Assembly (NCBI RefSeq): GCF_028368935.1
Contig: NZ_JAQNDK010000004.1
Location: 620,001 to 684,000 of the forward strand
Direction: 5' to 3'
Source: Sorangium aterium
Lineage (GTDB): Bacteria; Myxococcota_A; Polyangia; Polyangiales; Polyangiaceae
DNA: 64,000 nt
Shown: piece after piece, positions 1 through 7,776 of the stretch
Position numbering within the stretch: position 1 is the first letter of the stretch
Layout: the number at the start of each line of letters is the position of its first letter
Program-made: the position numbers and the translations under genes
The notes under the pieces: model-generated
Told to the model about the DNA's origin: nothing
Database searches by the model: none
What the model saw: only the letters and a program-made list of their open reading frames with translations

Positions 1-107
1 TCATCGGACGCGTGGAGAGGGCCGATTCCCCTCGACGGCCGTCTTGGATGCGCCACGTTCGTTCAGCCGACCCCGTCGGAGGGGGCCGGACGCGAAGGGG
101 GGACTCC

Positions 108-1547
108 ATGCAGCCGCAGATGACGCGCGTCTCGATGGACGCGCTGAAGGACCTTCCCACGCCCGTGCGCCGCCGCGTGGATGCCGCGGATGTCTGGGTC
201 CCGGAGGGCTACGAGGTGGAGCCCGTCGTGGCGGGGTTATCCTTCCCCTGTGCCCTCTGCTTCGACGAGGACGGCACGCTCTTCTTCGCCGAAGGCGGCA
301 GCACCTGGCCCACCCGACCTTATATGACACCGCGTATCTGGCGCATGGCCCCGGGACGGGCCCCGGAGGTCTTCGCGGTGGAGGACCTGGGCGGTCCCCG
401 CGGTATGGCGGTTCGGGGCGGCTATCTCTACGTCTCGCTCAAGGGCGGCTACAACATGCGGGTCACGCGCCATGACCTGCGGACCAGGGAGCGTATCGTC
501 CTCGTGGACGGGATCCCCTCGGGCGGCTGGCACGAGCCTGGGGGGCCGATCTTCGGGCCGCATGACGGGATGATGTATTTCGGCCAGGGCTCCGTGGGCT
601 TGCAGGGCGTCGTGGTGCCCGAGGGCTTCACCGTGGACCTCGCCAAGCACCCCCACGCGCACGACGTGCCGGGCCAGGACGTCACGCTCACCGGCAATAC
701 CGTATGGGCGCGCGATCCACGCCTGCCGTTCCCCTACTATGCCGAAACCGGACCCTTCCAGCCCTTCGGCACGCCCGTGACGAGGGGCCAGGTCGTCAAG
801 GGCGAGCTCAAGTGCAATTCGGCCGTCTGGCGCTCGCGGCCCGACGGGAGCGAGCTCGAGCTCCTCGCCTGGGGCATCCGCAACCCCTTTGGACTTGCCT
901 TCGGGGAAGACGGCCACCTCTACGCCACCGACAACGACTTCGAGGAGAAGGGCGAGCGCTCCATCGGCGAGGACCCGGACCGCATCTGGCGGATCAAGAA
1001 CGCTCGGGTGCCGCCCGGAGAGGTCAAGGAGCCCGAGTGGTTCGGTTATCCGGACCTCTGCGGCGACGGCCTCCCCGTCTGGCACGATCTCCACCGGCCG
1101 ATCCGGGGTAAAGCGGCCGAGCCCTTTCTTGAAAACCCGCCGCCTTGGGCCGGCCCCGCCGTCTTCCTGTTCCCGCCGCACACGGCGCTCGGCAAGCTCA
1201 CCTTCAGCCGCTCGGACGCGTTCGGCTTCCGCGGCCACGCGTTCGTCTGCCAGTTCGGCACCTATGCGCCGCTCAACACCAACCGCGAGGCTGCGCTGGG
1301 CCGGGGCTTCCAGGTCGTCCGCTGCGACATCGCGGCCGGCGCCGGTGAGCCCTTCCTGCGAAACCGAGCTCCCGGTCCCGCTTCCGGCACGCCGGGCAGC
1401 GGTGGAATCGAGCGGCCCGTGGATTGCGCGTTCAGCCCGGATGGCAAGAGCCTTTATGTGCTCGACTTCGGCAACAACACGGCAAACCGCAGCTACGTGG
1501 TCGCCTACGCCCATACGGGCGTCATCTGGCGCGTGACCAGGCGGTGA
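108..1547 (+). CDS. PQQ-dependent sugar dehydrogenase-like beta-propeller protein
   Basis: About 479 residues. The protein resembles soluble glucose/sorbosone dehydrogenase-like propellers (COG2133 type): repeated blade motifs such as LCFDEDGTLFFAE, GIRNPFGLAFGEDGHLYATD and CAFSPDGKSLYVLDFG are spread along the chain, and the WGIRNP..LAF signature is typical of that fold. No signal peptide is seen, so it is probably cytoplasmic unless the start is misplaced. The ATG at 108 was chosen because AAGGGGGGA lies just upstream (95-103). The reading frame stays open to base 12 but without a ribosome site. The next gene begins 15 bp downstream, so the two are probably co-transcribed. The substrate is unknown, and quinone binding is inferred from the family only. 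Confidence 0.7.
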   Translation: MQPQMTRVSMDALKDLPTPVRRRVDAADVWVPEGYEVEPVVAGLSFPCALCFDEDGTLFFAEGGSTWPTRPYMTPRIWRMAPGRAPEVFAVEDLGGPRGMAVRGGYLYVSLKGGYNMRVTRHDLRTRERIVLVDGIPSGGWHEPGGPIFGPHDGMMYFGQGSVGLQGVVVPEGFTVDLAKHPHAHDVPGQDVTLTGNTVWARDPRLPFPYYAETGPFQPFGTPVTRGQVVKGELKCNSAVWRSRPDGSELELLAWGIRNPFGLAFGEDGHLYATDNDFEEKGERSIGEDPDRIWRIKNARVPPGEVKEPEWFGYPDLCGDGLPVWHDLHRPIRGKAAEPFLENPPPWAGPAVFLFPPHTALGKLTFSRSDAFGFRGHAFVCQFGTYAPLNTNREAALGRGFQVVRCDIAAGAGEPFLRNRAPGPASGTPGSGGIERPVDCAFSPDGKSLYVLDFGNNTANRSYVVAYAHTGVIWRVTRR

Positions 1548-1561
1548 GGGAGGGAAATAGG

Positions 1562-2155
1562 ATGGATGGAATCGAAGCGGCCGATCCCGAGGGCCCCGGA
1601 CCCGCGGCGATCGAAGGCCCCTACCTCCTGAATCTCCACGGTGAGACCTGGGACGCGCACCTCGATCGTGCGGCCAGGTGGCTCGCCCATGTCATCACGG
1701 CGCAGACGGCCTTCCGCAACGCCCTGGAGATCGCCGTCCCCAAGGTGGAGGAGCCCAACATCCGCCAGTTCCTCTCGGAGATCCTCGACCGCGCGCGGAG
1801 GCACGAGGAGGTGGCCCACCGCCTTCCCCGCACCATCGGCCGCGAGGCGGCGGAGGGGACGCGAGGCCTCGCGGGCGTCGTGATGGACGTGGCGCGCAGG
1901 GCGCTCGACGCCGTCGAGGGGCTCGCAGGGGGTGCCAGGGGCAACTGGAAGGACCTCCACCACCTTCTCATGCTCAATCTCGACGCCATGGGCGCCTTCG
2001 CCATTGCCGAGCAGCTGGGCCTCGCCCTCGCCCATCACGAGCTGCGCGACCTCGCCTTCGATGTCGAGGCCGAGAAGTCCACCGACCAGCTCATCCTCAA
2101 GGAGCTGATGCTGGAGATGGCGGCGGTCTCGATTCTCTACGGCGAGCGGGTCTGA
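1562..2155 (+). CDS. Ferritin-like four-helix protein
   Basis: 197 residues, almost entirely predicted helix, with a layout typical of ferritin-like/DUF892-type bundles. Helix 2 carries Glu and His residues (RARRHEEVAHRL) and helix 3 has AEQLGLALAHHELRD. I do not see a complete pair of ExxH di-iron motifs, so metal binding is unproven. The ATG at 1562 follows GAGGGAGGGAAAT (1547-1559), a strong ribosome site. The gene lies 15 bp after the propeller gene and probably shares its transcript, which suggests that the two proteins act together, perhaps in an oxidative or metal-dependent step. The exact family is uncertain. Confidence 0.55.
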   Translation: MDGIEAADPEGPGPAAIEGPYLLNLHGETWDAHLDRAARWLAHVITAQTAFRNALEIAVPKVEEPNIRQFLSEILDRARRHEEVAHRLPRTIGREAAEGTRGLAGVVMDVARRALDAVEGLAGGARGNWKDLHHLLMLNLDAMGAFAIAEQLGLALAHHELRDLAFDVEAEKSTDQLILKELMLEMAAVSILYGERV

Positions 2156-2238
2156 GGGCACAGGTTCAGGGCCAAGCGGACCGCGCCGACGGGCTCGACG
2201 GTGGTCATCGACCCCGACCTGACGGCAGAATTCTAGCA

Positions 2239-2257
2239 CGGTGCATGTAGAGCACCG
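2239..2257. terminator. Possible small stem-loop between convergent genes
   Basis: CGGTGC and GCACCG form a 6-bp stem around a 7-base loop in the gap between the convergent ferritin-like and PAS/STAS genes. There is no T-run, so this is only a weak terminator candidate. Confidence 0.25.
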
Positions 2258-2388
2258 GGGTCGCGCGCCGGTGCACACGTGCTTGCCTCGTGGCGGAGAT
2301 CGATGGTGGTGAGCCGGGTCGTTCGCCGCGCAGGAGCTGCACGGCGTTCCCCGTCGCCTTCGCGGAGGAGGGGAGGCGCCGGCGGCGC

Positions 2389-3990
2389 TCAGCGCCGTGC
2401 GGACAGCGAGCGGAGACAGACCTCGATCCCGGCGCGCAGATTGCCGTGCGTGGTGACGCCGGAGAGGTCGACCCCGATGCCGCACATGGATTGGGCGACG
2501 GCGGGCCCGATGCCGGTGAGGACGCCGCTCGCGCCGAGCAGGCGGATCGCGCGGACGATGCGGACGAGGTGGTCGGCCGTCGCGGCGTCGACGCTCTCGA
2601 TGCCGGTGACGTCGATGATGGCGAAGCGAGCGCCAGTGCGCACGACCTCGTCGAGGAGCTTGCTGGTGACGTCGGACGCGCGGGCGTTGTCGAGCGCGCC
2701 GATGAGGGGCACGGCGAGCACGCCCTCGGCGACCTGGAGGATGGGCGTGGACAGGGCGCGGATGAGCGCCTGCTGGCGCTGGATGACCGCGAGCTGAGCG
2801 GCGATGGCCTGCTTCTGCCGCTCGAGCTCGGCGATGGTGGCGGTCATGTGCTCCTCGTGCTCCCGCTGCGCCGTGATGTCCGTTCCAATGGCGAGGATGT
2901 GCGTCGTGCCGTCCTGCTCGACGAGAGGCACCTTGACGACGGACATCCACCGCGCCTTGCTGTTCGGGCGCGTGACGGGGTGAACCCTCGAGACCGGCTG
3001 CATGCGCGAGAGCACCTCCCGGTCCATCTCGCCGATGACAGAGAGCTCGGCGTGGGAGCGCGGCAGATCGGTAACGGTCTTGCCCACCGCGGCGTCCACC
3101 GTGGTGTCGTACAGTTCAGCATAGCTCTTGCTGACGAGCTTCATCTTGCCGTCCCGATCCTTGACCGTGACGACGATCGGGATGGTGTCGAGCACGAGGC
3201 GGATGAACTGCCGCTCGCGTTCGAGGGCGAGCTCTGCCTCCTTGAGCGCGGTGGTGTCGATCCGCAGGCCGACGAAGCTGCCGTCGGCGAGGCGGCCGCT
3301 CTTGAGGGCGATCCAGCGGTCCCCGAACCGCCGCATGTAGACGTCCCCGGGGCTGCGATGCTCCGCGAGGCGAGCGGCGACCCACTCGTCTTCGCTGAGG
3401 CCGCTGTGGAGGTGAATCCCGTTCCGGCAGCCCTCGCGGACGACGTCTTCGAACGCATTGCCTATCTGCATGGCGGCGGCGCATTCGGGGTAGAGCGACT
3501 TGTACGCCGTGTTGAAGAAGCGGAGCCGATCCTCGGCATCGTAGATGACGAAGCCGACGTCGAGCGCCTCGATGGCGTCGTTGATGCGCGCTCCTCGATC
3601 GCGCGCCGCCAGCTCGGCCCGGCGCTGCTCGGTCACGCCGCGCAGCGCGAGGAGCACCCCGGCGCACGCGCCCGCGGGGTCGACGAGCGGGCTGAGGCTC
3701 CCCTCGGCGAGGACGACGCGCTCGTTCGCGAGGTGGAGGGTGAAGTCGGGCGGCAGGGCGCGCGGGGCGCGATCGCGGAGCACCTGCTCGAGCAGCGCGC
3801 CGAGGGGCGGATCGGGCCGAAGCGCCTCATCGACGGGCGCTCCGCGCGCCGTCGCCCCGGGCGTGGAGGACAGGCGCTCGGCGGCGGGGTTCAGCGCCAG
3901 GATCCGGCCGCTTTCGTCGAGCAAGAGCAGCGGATCGACGCTGCAGGTGAAGGCGAGCGAGTAGAGATCGACAGGAGCGTCGCTAGGCAT
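2389..3990 (-). CDS. PAS-PAS-PAS-STAS regulator, RsbR-like
   Basis: 533 residues. Three PAS-type segments can be read: about 10-125, 140-265 (GFVIYDAEDRLRFFNTAYKS) and 280-400 (LDTIPIVVTVKDRDGKMKLV). A short coiled coil (EEHMTATIAELERQKQAI) follows, and residues about 425-533 form a STAS domain with the IDVTGIESVDAATADHLVR segment typical of RsbR/stressosome proteins. There is no histidine-kinase or output enzyme domain, so it probably acts by protein-protein contact in a stressosome-like or anti-anti-sigma circuit. The start at 3990 (MPSDAP) was chosen because homology begins there; the frame extends upstream into sequence that does not look coding. No RsbS/RsbT partner lies nearby, so it is an orphan in this window. 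Confidence 0.75.
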   Translation of the reverse strand: MPSDAPVDLYSLAFTCSVDPLLLLDESGRILALNPAAERLSSTPGATARGAPVDEALRPDPPLGALLEQVLRDRAPRALPPDFTLHLANERVVLAEGSLSPLVDPAGACAGVLLALRGVTEQRRAELAARDRGARINDAIEALDVGFVIYDAEDRLRFFNTAYKSLYPECAAAMQIGNAFEDVVREGCRNGIHLHSGLSEDEWVAARLAEHRSPGDVYMRRFGDRWIALKSGRLADGSFVGLRIDTTALKEAELALERERQFIRLVLDTIPIVVTVKDRDGKMKLVSKSYAELYDTTVDAAVGKTVTDLPRSHAELSVIGEMDREVLSRMQPVSRVHPVTRPNSKARWMSVVKVPLVEQDGTTHILAIGTDITAQREHEEHMTATIAELERQKQAIAAQLAVIQRQQALIRALSTPILQVAEGVLAVPLIGALDNARASDVTSKLLDEVVRTGARFAIIDVTGIESVDAATADHLVRIVRAIRLLGASGVLTGIGPAVAQSMCGIGVDLSGVTTHGNLRAGIEVCLRSLSARR

Positions 3991-4349
3991 CGGGAGCAGC
4001 GTAGAGCAAGATCTCCTTACGGTGTTGGCCTCGGTGACCCCATGGCGCGTCCGCAGACAGCGGAGCTTCCGCCGAGCTCGGCGTGGCTCGAGCCTTGAAC
4101 CGCCGTACGATCGCGGCCGCCGACGCAGCGCCTCCTGGACGACCACGTGCCGTGGCACACCGGCAGCCGTCCTGGCATTGCCCGCCCATGCACCCACACG
4201 CTGCGTGATCCACCCTCCATTCCTTGCCTCTTCGCTGAGCTCCTTCGAGCGCCGAGCGATCCGGTTTACGAGGTGGACTCTGCACGTTCCATCTCGGCCC
4301 CTTCGCAGAGGCGGCCGCGGCCTCGGGCACATCGTGGCGGGGATCGAGG

Positions 4350-4439
4350 GCCCTCGGGGATGAGGTGGGGGCCCGGGTCGTTCACGAGGCGATCGGTCGG
4401 CTGCTCGGCCTGACGCCGGCACCGAACGGGCGAGCAAGG
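4350..4439 (+). repeat. Partial copy of the 399-bp repeat family
   Basis: This 90-bp segment matches the 3' part of the 49-codon ORF found in the copies at 6963-7361 and 10222-10620. It encodes the same LGDEV.ARVVHEAIGRLLGL stretch and then diverges after LLGL. The 5' half of the repeat is missing. Confidence 0.7.
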
Positions 4440-4742
4440 GCGCGTCGACAGTAGCAGGCCACGAAGACGAGGCGTCAGAGTGCGATAGACGTGGAGATCC
4501 CCGTAGGCCGAACCGCGTCGTCACGAGCCGCTTCGCCATGGATTTGGCACGACCCAGGGACCGCCAACCCCTGGGAGCGCGGCGGGCCGACGACGCGCCC
4601 GCTCCGATCAACGACCTGGCGAGTCCGAGCTGCCACGCGACCGGGAGAAGGCGGCCCCAACATCGCCGCCGCGGAGAGGCACAACGTGCTCTTGATGGGT
4701 GCACCGGGCTCCGGGGGAGCCGGCAACACGATCTGGCCACGC

Positions 4743-4955
4743 GTGGAGGCCAACGTCCGCACAGACATGGGCGGCGCGCAAGCGCGATTCTCCTAGAGCA
4801 CGGACGGCACCCGATTCACCAGCCTGGGCAACACGCTCAACATGAACAAGGATTAACAATACTTCCTGGGCTATCGCTCCGGCATCTTCAATCACGCCAC
4901 GCAGCCTTTAGGGGGCTCGGTGAACGTTGCTTCCTTCGAGGTAACCACGGCGTGA
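4743..4955 (+). pseudogene. Remnant of GH43-type glycoside hydrolase C-terminal domain
   Basis: One frame reads VEANVRTDMGGAQARFS-stop-STDGTRFTSLG, then NMNKD-stop-QYFLGYRSGIFNHA and GGSVNVASFEV, and ends at TGA 4953-4955. The STDG..F..LG, GYR.GIFN.AT and GG.V...F pattern is that of the concanavalin-like C-terminal domain of GH43 beta-xylosidase/arabinofuranosidase proteins. In-frame TAG (4794) and TAA (4854) codons sit where aromatic residues would be expected, so this is a nonsense-mutated fragment. The catalytic propeller is missing, although the frame upstream to about 4620 may be more of the same gene. Confidence 0.6.
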
Positions 4956-4970
4956 CATGCGGGCCGGCCC

Positions 4971-5100
4971 AAGGAGGCGGGCGCCTCCATCGATGCCATT
5001 GGCTGCCAGGCCCACGGCACGGGTGACCTGTCCGCCGCCACCGTGAAGCGGTTCATCGACGAGATCACCTCCGAGACCAGCTGTCTGGCGACACCTGACG
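4971..5100 (+). pseudogene. Remnant of GH10 endo-xylanase
   Basis: The frame reads KEAGASIDAIGCQAHGTGDL followed by SAATVKRFIDEITSET. In GH10 xylanases this segment (G..IDAIG.Q.H....) lies just before the strand bearing the catalytic nucleophile, which is absent here. Both ends are truncated and no start is visible. It lies 16 bp after the GH43 remnant, suggesting a former xylan-degradation locus next to the LacI regulator. Confidence 0.5.
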
Positions 5101-5135
5101 AAGCTTCGGGAGAGCGGCGAGGTCGAAGAATGGTC

Positions 5136-5390
5136 ATGAGCACAATATCGATCCAACGCAAGGTCCTCATCATGGCACCATCGCTCTGTGGTGCGACAGT
5201 GTTTCCGTCCGGCGCCATGGCCACGGGCGACGCTGGCGCCGCCCCTGCGGACAACGGCAGCGAGGACGAGGGCGGGCGCGCCTGCCGGGTCGAATCGGGG
5301 CCCAGCTCCCCGGCGGGCGCGGTCGCCGCCCTGGTCGCGCTGGGCGCGGTCGTGGCGCAGCGGCGTGCGCGAAAGGCAGGTGCGAGTTGA
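5136..5390 (+). CDS. Small secreted ORF with MYXO-CTERM-like tail (possibly a deletion remnant)
   Basis: 84 residues. The N-terminus looks like a signal peptide (basic QRK, then a hydrophobic run ending PSGAMA). About 25 acidic/Ala residues follow. The C-terminus has Cys, a short linker, a hydrophobic stretch (AGAVAALVALGAVVA) and a basic end (QRRARK), which is the layout of the MYXO-CTERM sorting tail of myxobacterial surface proteins. With almost nothing between signal and tail, it is probably what is left after an internal deletion of a larger surface protein. The frame continues upstream without a stop into the GH10 remnant. Confidence 0.4.
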   Translation: MSTISIQRKVLIMAPSLCGATVFPSGAMATGDAGAAPADNGSEDEGGRACRVESGPSSPAGAVAALVALGAVVAQRRARKAGAS

Positions 5391-5563
5391 ATCGCCGACG
5401 CGTGCGGGGGCTGAGCGTGTCCGGATCGAGGCGAGCGGCGCGACCACCGGCGGCTGACGACCCACTCAGGGCAAAGCCGGAGGACGAGGCCCGACGGGGG
5501 ACGTTCACGCCGATCCGCCCCTCCGCCGCCGAGATCGGGCCCGGCCAATGGCAGGGCTCCGCT

Positions 5564-5612
5564 CGCGCGGCGCATCAGGAGAGGCGGGCGCCGGGGTGCG
5601 GTCGTGGTGGAT
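5564..5612 (+). repeat. Partial duplicate of the lacI 5' coding end
   Basis: The sequence encodes RRIRRGGRRGAVVVDV, a near copy of GRIKRGGRRAAVMVDV at the start of the intact LacI gene about 120 bp downstream. It runs into unrelated sequence after the VDV codons, before any helix-turn-helix. Confidence 0.6.
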
Positions 5613-5653
5613 GTCGATACCATTCCCCCCGCGCGCGACTAAGCTTGGCCCCG

Positions 5654-6706
5654 ATGGACGACAACTCTCCTCCCGAGGGGCGCATCAAGAGAGGCGGGCG
5701 CCGGGCCGCGGTCATGGTCGATGTGGCCAAGCTCGCCGGCGTCTCGTACCAGACGGTCTCGCGGGTCCTGCACGACAGCCCCCACGTGCATCGGGACACG
5801 CGGGAGCGCGTGCTCGACGCGATCCGCCAGCTCGACTACCGCCCGAGCTCCGTGGCGCAGGCGCTCGTCACCGGGCGCTCGCGGACGCTCGGTGTGGTCA
5901 GCTTCGACACGACGCACTACGGCCCGGCGTCGACGCTCCACGGGCTCGAGACGGCGGCGCACGACGCCGGGTACGGCGTCAGCGTCGTCAGCCTGAAATC
6001 GCTCAGCCGCGCGCCGGTGGTGGATGCGGTGAAGAGGCTGTGCGATCAGGGCGCCGACGGCATCATGGTCATCGCCCCGCTGCGGTCGGCGGTGGACGCG
6101 CTCCGCCACGTCACCTCCGACGTGCCGGTGGTCGCCGTCGAGGGGGGGCCGGACGATTCGGTCCCGGTGGTCGCCGTCGACCAGCACGGCGGCGCGGCGG
6201 CCGCGACCCGCCATCTCCTCGACCTGGGTCACCGGACGGTGTGGCATATCGCCGGTTCGGTCGAGTCGCTCGAGGCCGAGCAGCGCATCGAGGGCTGGCG
6301 TTCGACGCTGGAGGCCGCGGGCGTCGAGCCGCCGCCTCTCCTGCGCGGCGACTGGAGCGCACGCTCGGGCTACGAGCTCGCCCCGCAGCTGGCGCGCACG
6401 CCAGGCGTCACCGCCGTGTTCGTGGCCAACGACCAGATGACCCTGGGCGTGCTCCGCTACCTCCACGAGAGCGGACGCGCGGTGCCGCGGGACATTAGCG
6501 TCGTCGGCTTCGACGACATCCCGGAGGCGGCCTACTTCACGCCTCCGCTCACCACCGTCCGCCAGGACTTCTCCGAGCTGGGGCGCAGGTGCCTCCACTT
6601 GCTGCTCGGGCAGATCGAGAGCGGCCGCCGCTCCTGCTCGCGCCTCGTGGTCGATGCCGAGCTGATCTTGCGCAAGAGCACCGCCGCGGTCCCCCGGAAC
6701 CGATGA
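5654..6706 (+). CDS. LacI-family transcriptional regulator
   Basis: 350 residues, the usual LacI/GalR length. The N-terminal helix-turn-helix and hinge (VMVDVAKLAGVSYQTVSRVL) lie at residues about 20-75. A periplasmic-binding-protein-like sugar-sensing core follows, with GIMVIAPL, DVPVVAVEG, TRHLLDLGHRTVWHIAGS and the late VVGFDDIPEAAYFTPPLTTV motif. The ATG at 5654 begins MDDNSPPEGRIKRGG; a basic leader before the HTH is unusual but is repeated in a pseudogene copy at 32650-33053, which supports the start. It is next to xylanase-type remnants, so it may once have controlled a xylan locus. The related pseudogene lies between LacI-type operators in the sugar-acid cluster. Confidence 0.9.
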   Translation: MDDNSPPEGRIKRGGRRAAVMVDVAKLAGVSYQTVSRVLHDSPHVHRDTRERVLDAIRQLDYRPSSVAQALVTGRSRTLGVVSFDTTHYGPASTLHGLETAAHDAGYGVSVVSLKSLSRAPVVDAVKRLCDQGADGIMVIAPLRSAVDALRHVTSDVPVVAVEGGPDDSVPVVAVDQHGGAAAATRHLLDLGHRTVWHIAGSVESLEAEQRIEGWRSTLEAAGVEPPPLLRGDWSARSGYELAPQLARTPGVTAVFVANDQMTLGVLRYLHESGRAVPRDISVVGFDDIPEAAYFTPPLTTVRQDFSELGRRCLHLLLGQIESGRRSCSRLVVDAELILRKSTAAVPRNR

Positions 6707-6872
6707 GCGCTCCAGCCTGCCAGCTTCGTCTGCACGCATCCGCTCACGGATCAGAAACCCGTGATAGATCCGATAAGGCAGTGGAATATCCACCGCAGCC
6801 ATGAGGCGCTTGTCCTCGTCGGGGTATAGAGGGCTTGGGGCCTTGTTGTTGTCCGCCTCGGGAACCCACCGC

Positions 6873-6950
6873 CCGGGCCGCCTCGCCATCCCCGAGGGCG
6901 ACGGCGCGGCTCAGGATGCCGGCGAGCGAGGCAACCACGGCGATCCGAGG
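6873..6950 (-). repeat. Inverted fragment of the 399-bp repeat
   Basis: Read on the minus strand it encodes SPRIAVVASLAGILSRAVAL, matching SPRATVIASLAGTLSRAVAL of the direct copy only 180 bp away. It diverges after LGDGEAARAV. The two together make a long imperfect inverted repeat. Confidence 0.7.
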
Positions 6951-6962
6951 GGAGGGAGAACC

Positions 6963-7361
6963 CTGGCGGGACTGTTCCGCGGCGCTGAACCGTCGCGATC
7001 CGTCGCTTCCCCGGGGATTTGGGGAGAGCGTGACGACGGATCGCACCCCCTCGGAACGCGTGGGCCCAACCCGGGCCCAAGCGTCAAGCCTCGGGTCCGG
7101 GGAGAGCGCCGTGATCGATCAGTCGCCTCGCGCCACCGTGATCGCCTCGCTCGCCGGCACACTGAGCCGCGCCGTCGCCCTCGGGGACGAGGTGGCGGCC
7201 CGGGTCGTTCACGAGACGATCGGTCGGCTGCTCGGGCTGCCGGTGGCACCGGAGGGGTGAGCAAGCTTGGGCCGAACGTCGATCCCGCCGCTCGCGTCGA
7301 CTCGCTGCCGGAGCCTTGCCGCTCGCCAGTGCCCGCAGGCTCTACTGGGATCGCCCGCGCG
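6963..7361 (+). repeat. 399-bp dispersed repeat, copy 1
   Basis: The segment from CTGGCGGGA to GATCGCCCGCGCG matches 10222-10620 along its whole length, and both copies are 399 bp. Conserved parts include a TGGGCCC..GGGCCCA hairpin (7061-7079), a ribosome site, a 49-codon ORF and about 100 bp of 3' sequence. The right edge is sharp: after 7361 the sequence is the stub of a minus-strand lactonase-like gene. Confidence 0.75.
7111..7260 (+). CDS. Small 49-residue protein carried by the repeat (copy 1)
   Basis: The frame starts at GTG after GGGGAGAGCGCC and ends at TGA 7258-7260. The protein is one predicted amphipathic helix (ASLAGTLSRAVALGDEVAAR) followed by VVHETIGRLLGLPVAPEG. It is conserved with the copy at 10370-10519 (same length, about 10 substitutions) and in two fragments. 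I recognise no family. It could be a real small protein or a byproduct of a non-coding repeat. Confidence 0.4.
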   Translation: MIDQSPRATVIASLAGTLSRAVALGDEVAARVVHETIGRLLGLPVAPEG

Positions 7362-7450
7362 GGCGCTCTGCGTTCTCGCGCGCCGACATATTTCCCGAGG
7401 ATCTCGTAGCCGCAGAGCAGGACGTAGAGCCTGGAGACCTCGGTGCTCAT
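7362..7450 (-). pseudogene. N-terminal stub resembling an AHL-lactonase-type MBL-fold protein
   Basis: From the ATG at 7450 the minus strand reads MSTEVSRLYVLLCGYEILGK. The LYVLLCGYEIL pattern is that of the first strand of N-acyl homoserine lactonase-family metallo-beta-lactamase-fold proteins. Homology stops after about 25 codons, near where repeat copy 1 begins. The HxHxDH metal motif is absent, so it cannot be active. The ATG overlaps the TGA of an upstream minus-strand frame ending ARLSPPLGS. Confidence 0.4.
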
Positions 7451-7567
7451 GACCCGAGCGGCGGCGAGAGGCGGGCGGCCTCGGGGGACAGATCGATGCT
7501 CACCATCATGTTCGGCTCAATCGTAGAAAAGATCGGGGAGGTGGTCGAATCTCCTCGAGGAGGTGGA

Positions 7568-7611
7568 GAGATGGCCGGACCTCCTCGGAGAGATGGCCGG
7601 ACCTCCTCGGG
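7568..7611. repeat. 22-bp tandem duplication
   Basis: Two exact copies of a 22-bp unit beginning AGAGATGGCCGG lie back to back, followed by a partial third unit. Confidence 0.85.
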
Positions 7612-7627
7612 GAGATGGCGGATTGGT

Positions 7628-7656
7628 CCGAGTCTGCTCAAGTTGAGCAGACTCGG
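7628..7656. promoter_or_regulatory. Perfect 29-nt palindrome
   Basis: CCGAGTCTGCTCAA, a single G, then its exact reverse complement TTGAGCAGACTCGG. The 14-bp arms have no mismatch. It lies 120 bp before the RCC1 lipoprotein gene and between that gene and the minus-strand lactonase stub. With a one-base centre it is more likely an operator or a recombination site than a terminator. Confidence 0.6.
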
Positions 7657-7776
7657 CGCAAGCAACACCTTGCTTGCCGGGCATTTTCCCCGGGATCTCA
7701 CGCCTGTCCAGGAAGCCTCGAGCGCTGGCTCCCATCTTGCTCTGTCCGCGCCCACCTGAACGGAGAGCGGAAATTC

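Larger units (their letters stand above)
3991..5653. other. 1.66-kb gene graveyard
   Basis: There is no intact long gene here. The stretch holds a partial copy of the 399-bp repeat (4350-4439), a GH43-like C-terminal remnant (4743-4955), a GH10-like remnant (4971-5100), a short MYXO-CTERM-tailed ORF (5136-5390) and a partial duplicate of the lacI 5' end (5564-5612). Nothing was recognised in 3991-4349. Confidence 0.6.
6707..7776. other. 1.07-kb region of repeats and gene fragments
   Basis: It holds an inverted copy fragment (6873-6950), a full 399-bp repeat with a 49-codon ORF (6963-7361), a lactonase-like N-terminal stub on the minus strand (7362-7450), a 22-bp tandem duplication (7568-7611) and a perfect 29-nt palindrome (7628-7656). 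No intact long gene is present. Confidence 0.6.

Noticed and set aside
1-330. Minus-strand open frame at the window start
   Set aside because: Arg/Pro-rich translation without motifs, opposite the sugar-dehydrogenase-like gene.
4690-4740. Walker A-like GAPGSGGAG in the plus-strand frame upstream of the GH43 remnant
   Set aside because: It lacks the GK[ST] needed for nucleotide binding and sits in the same frame as the glycoside hydrolase remnant, so it is more likely part of that.
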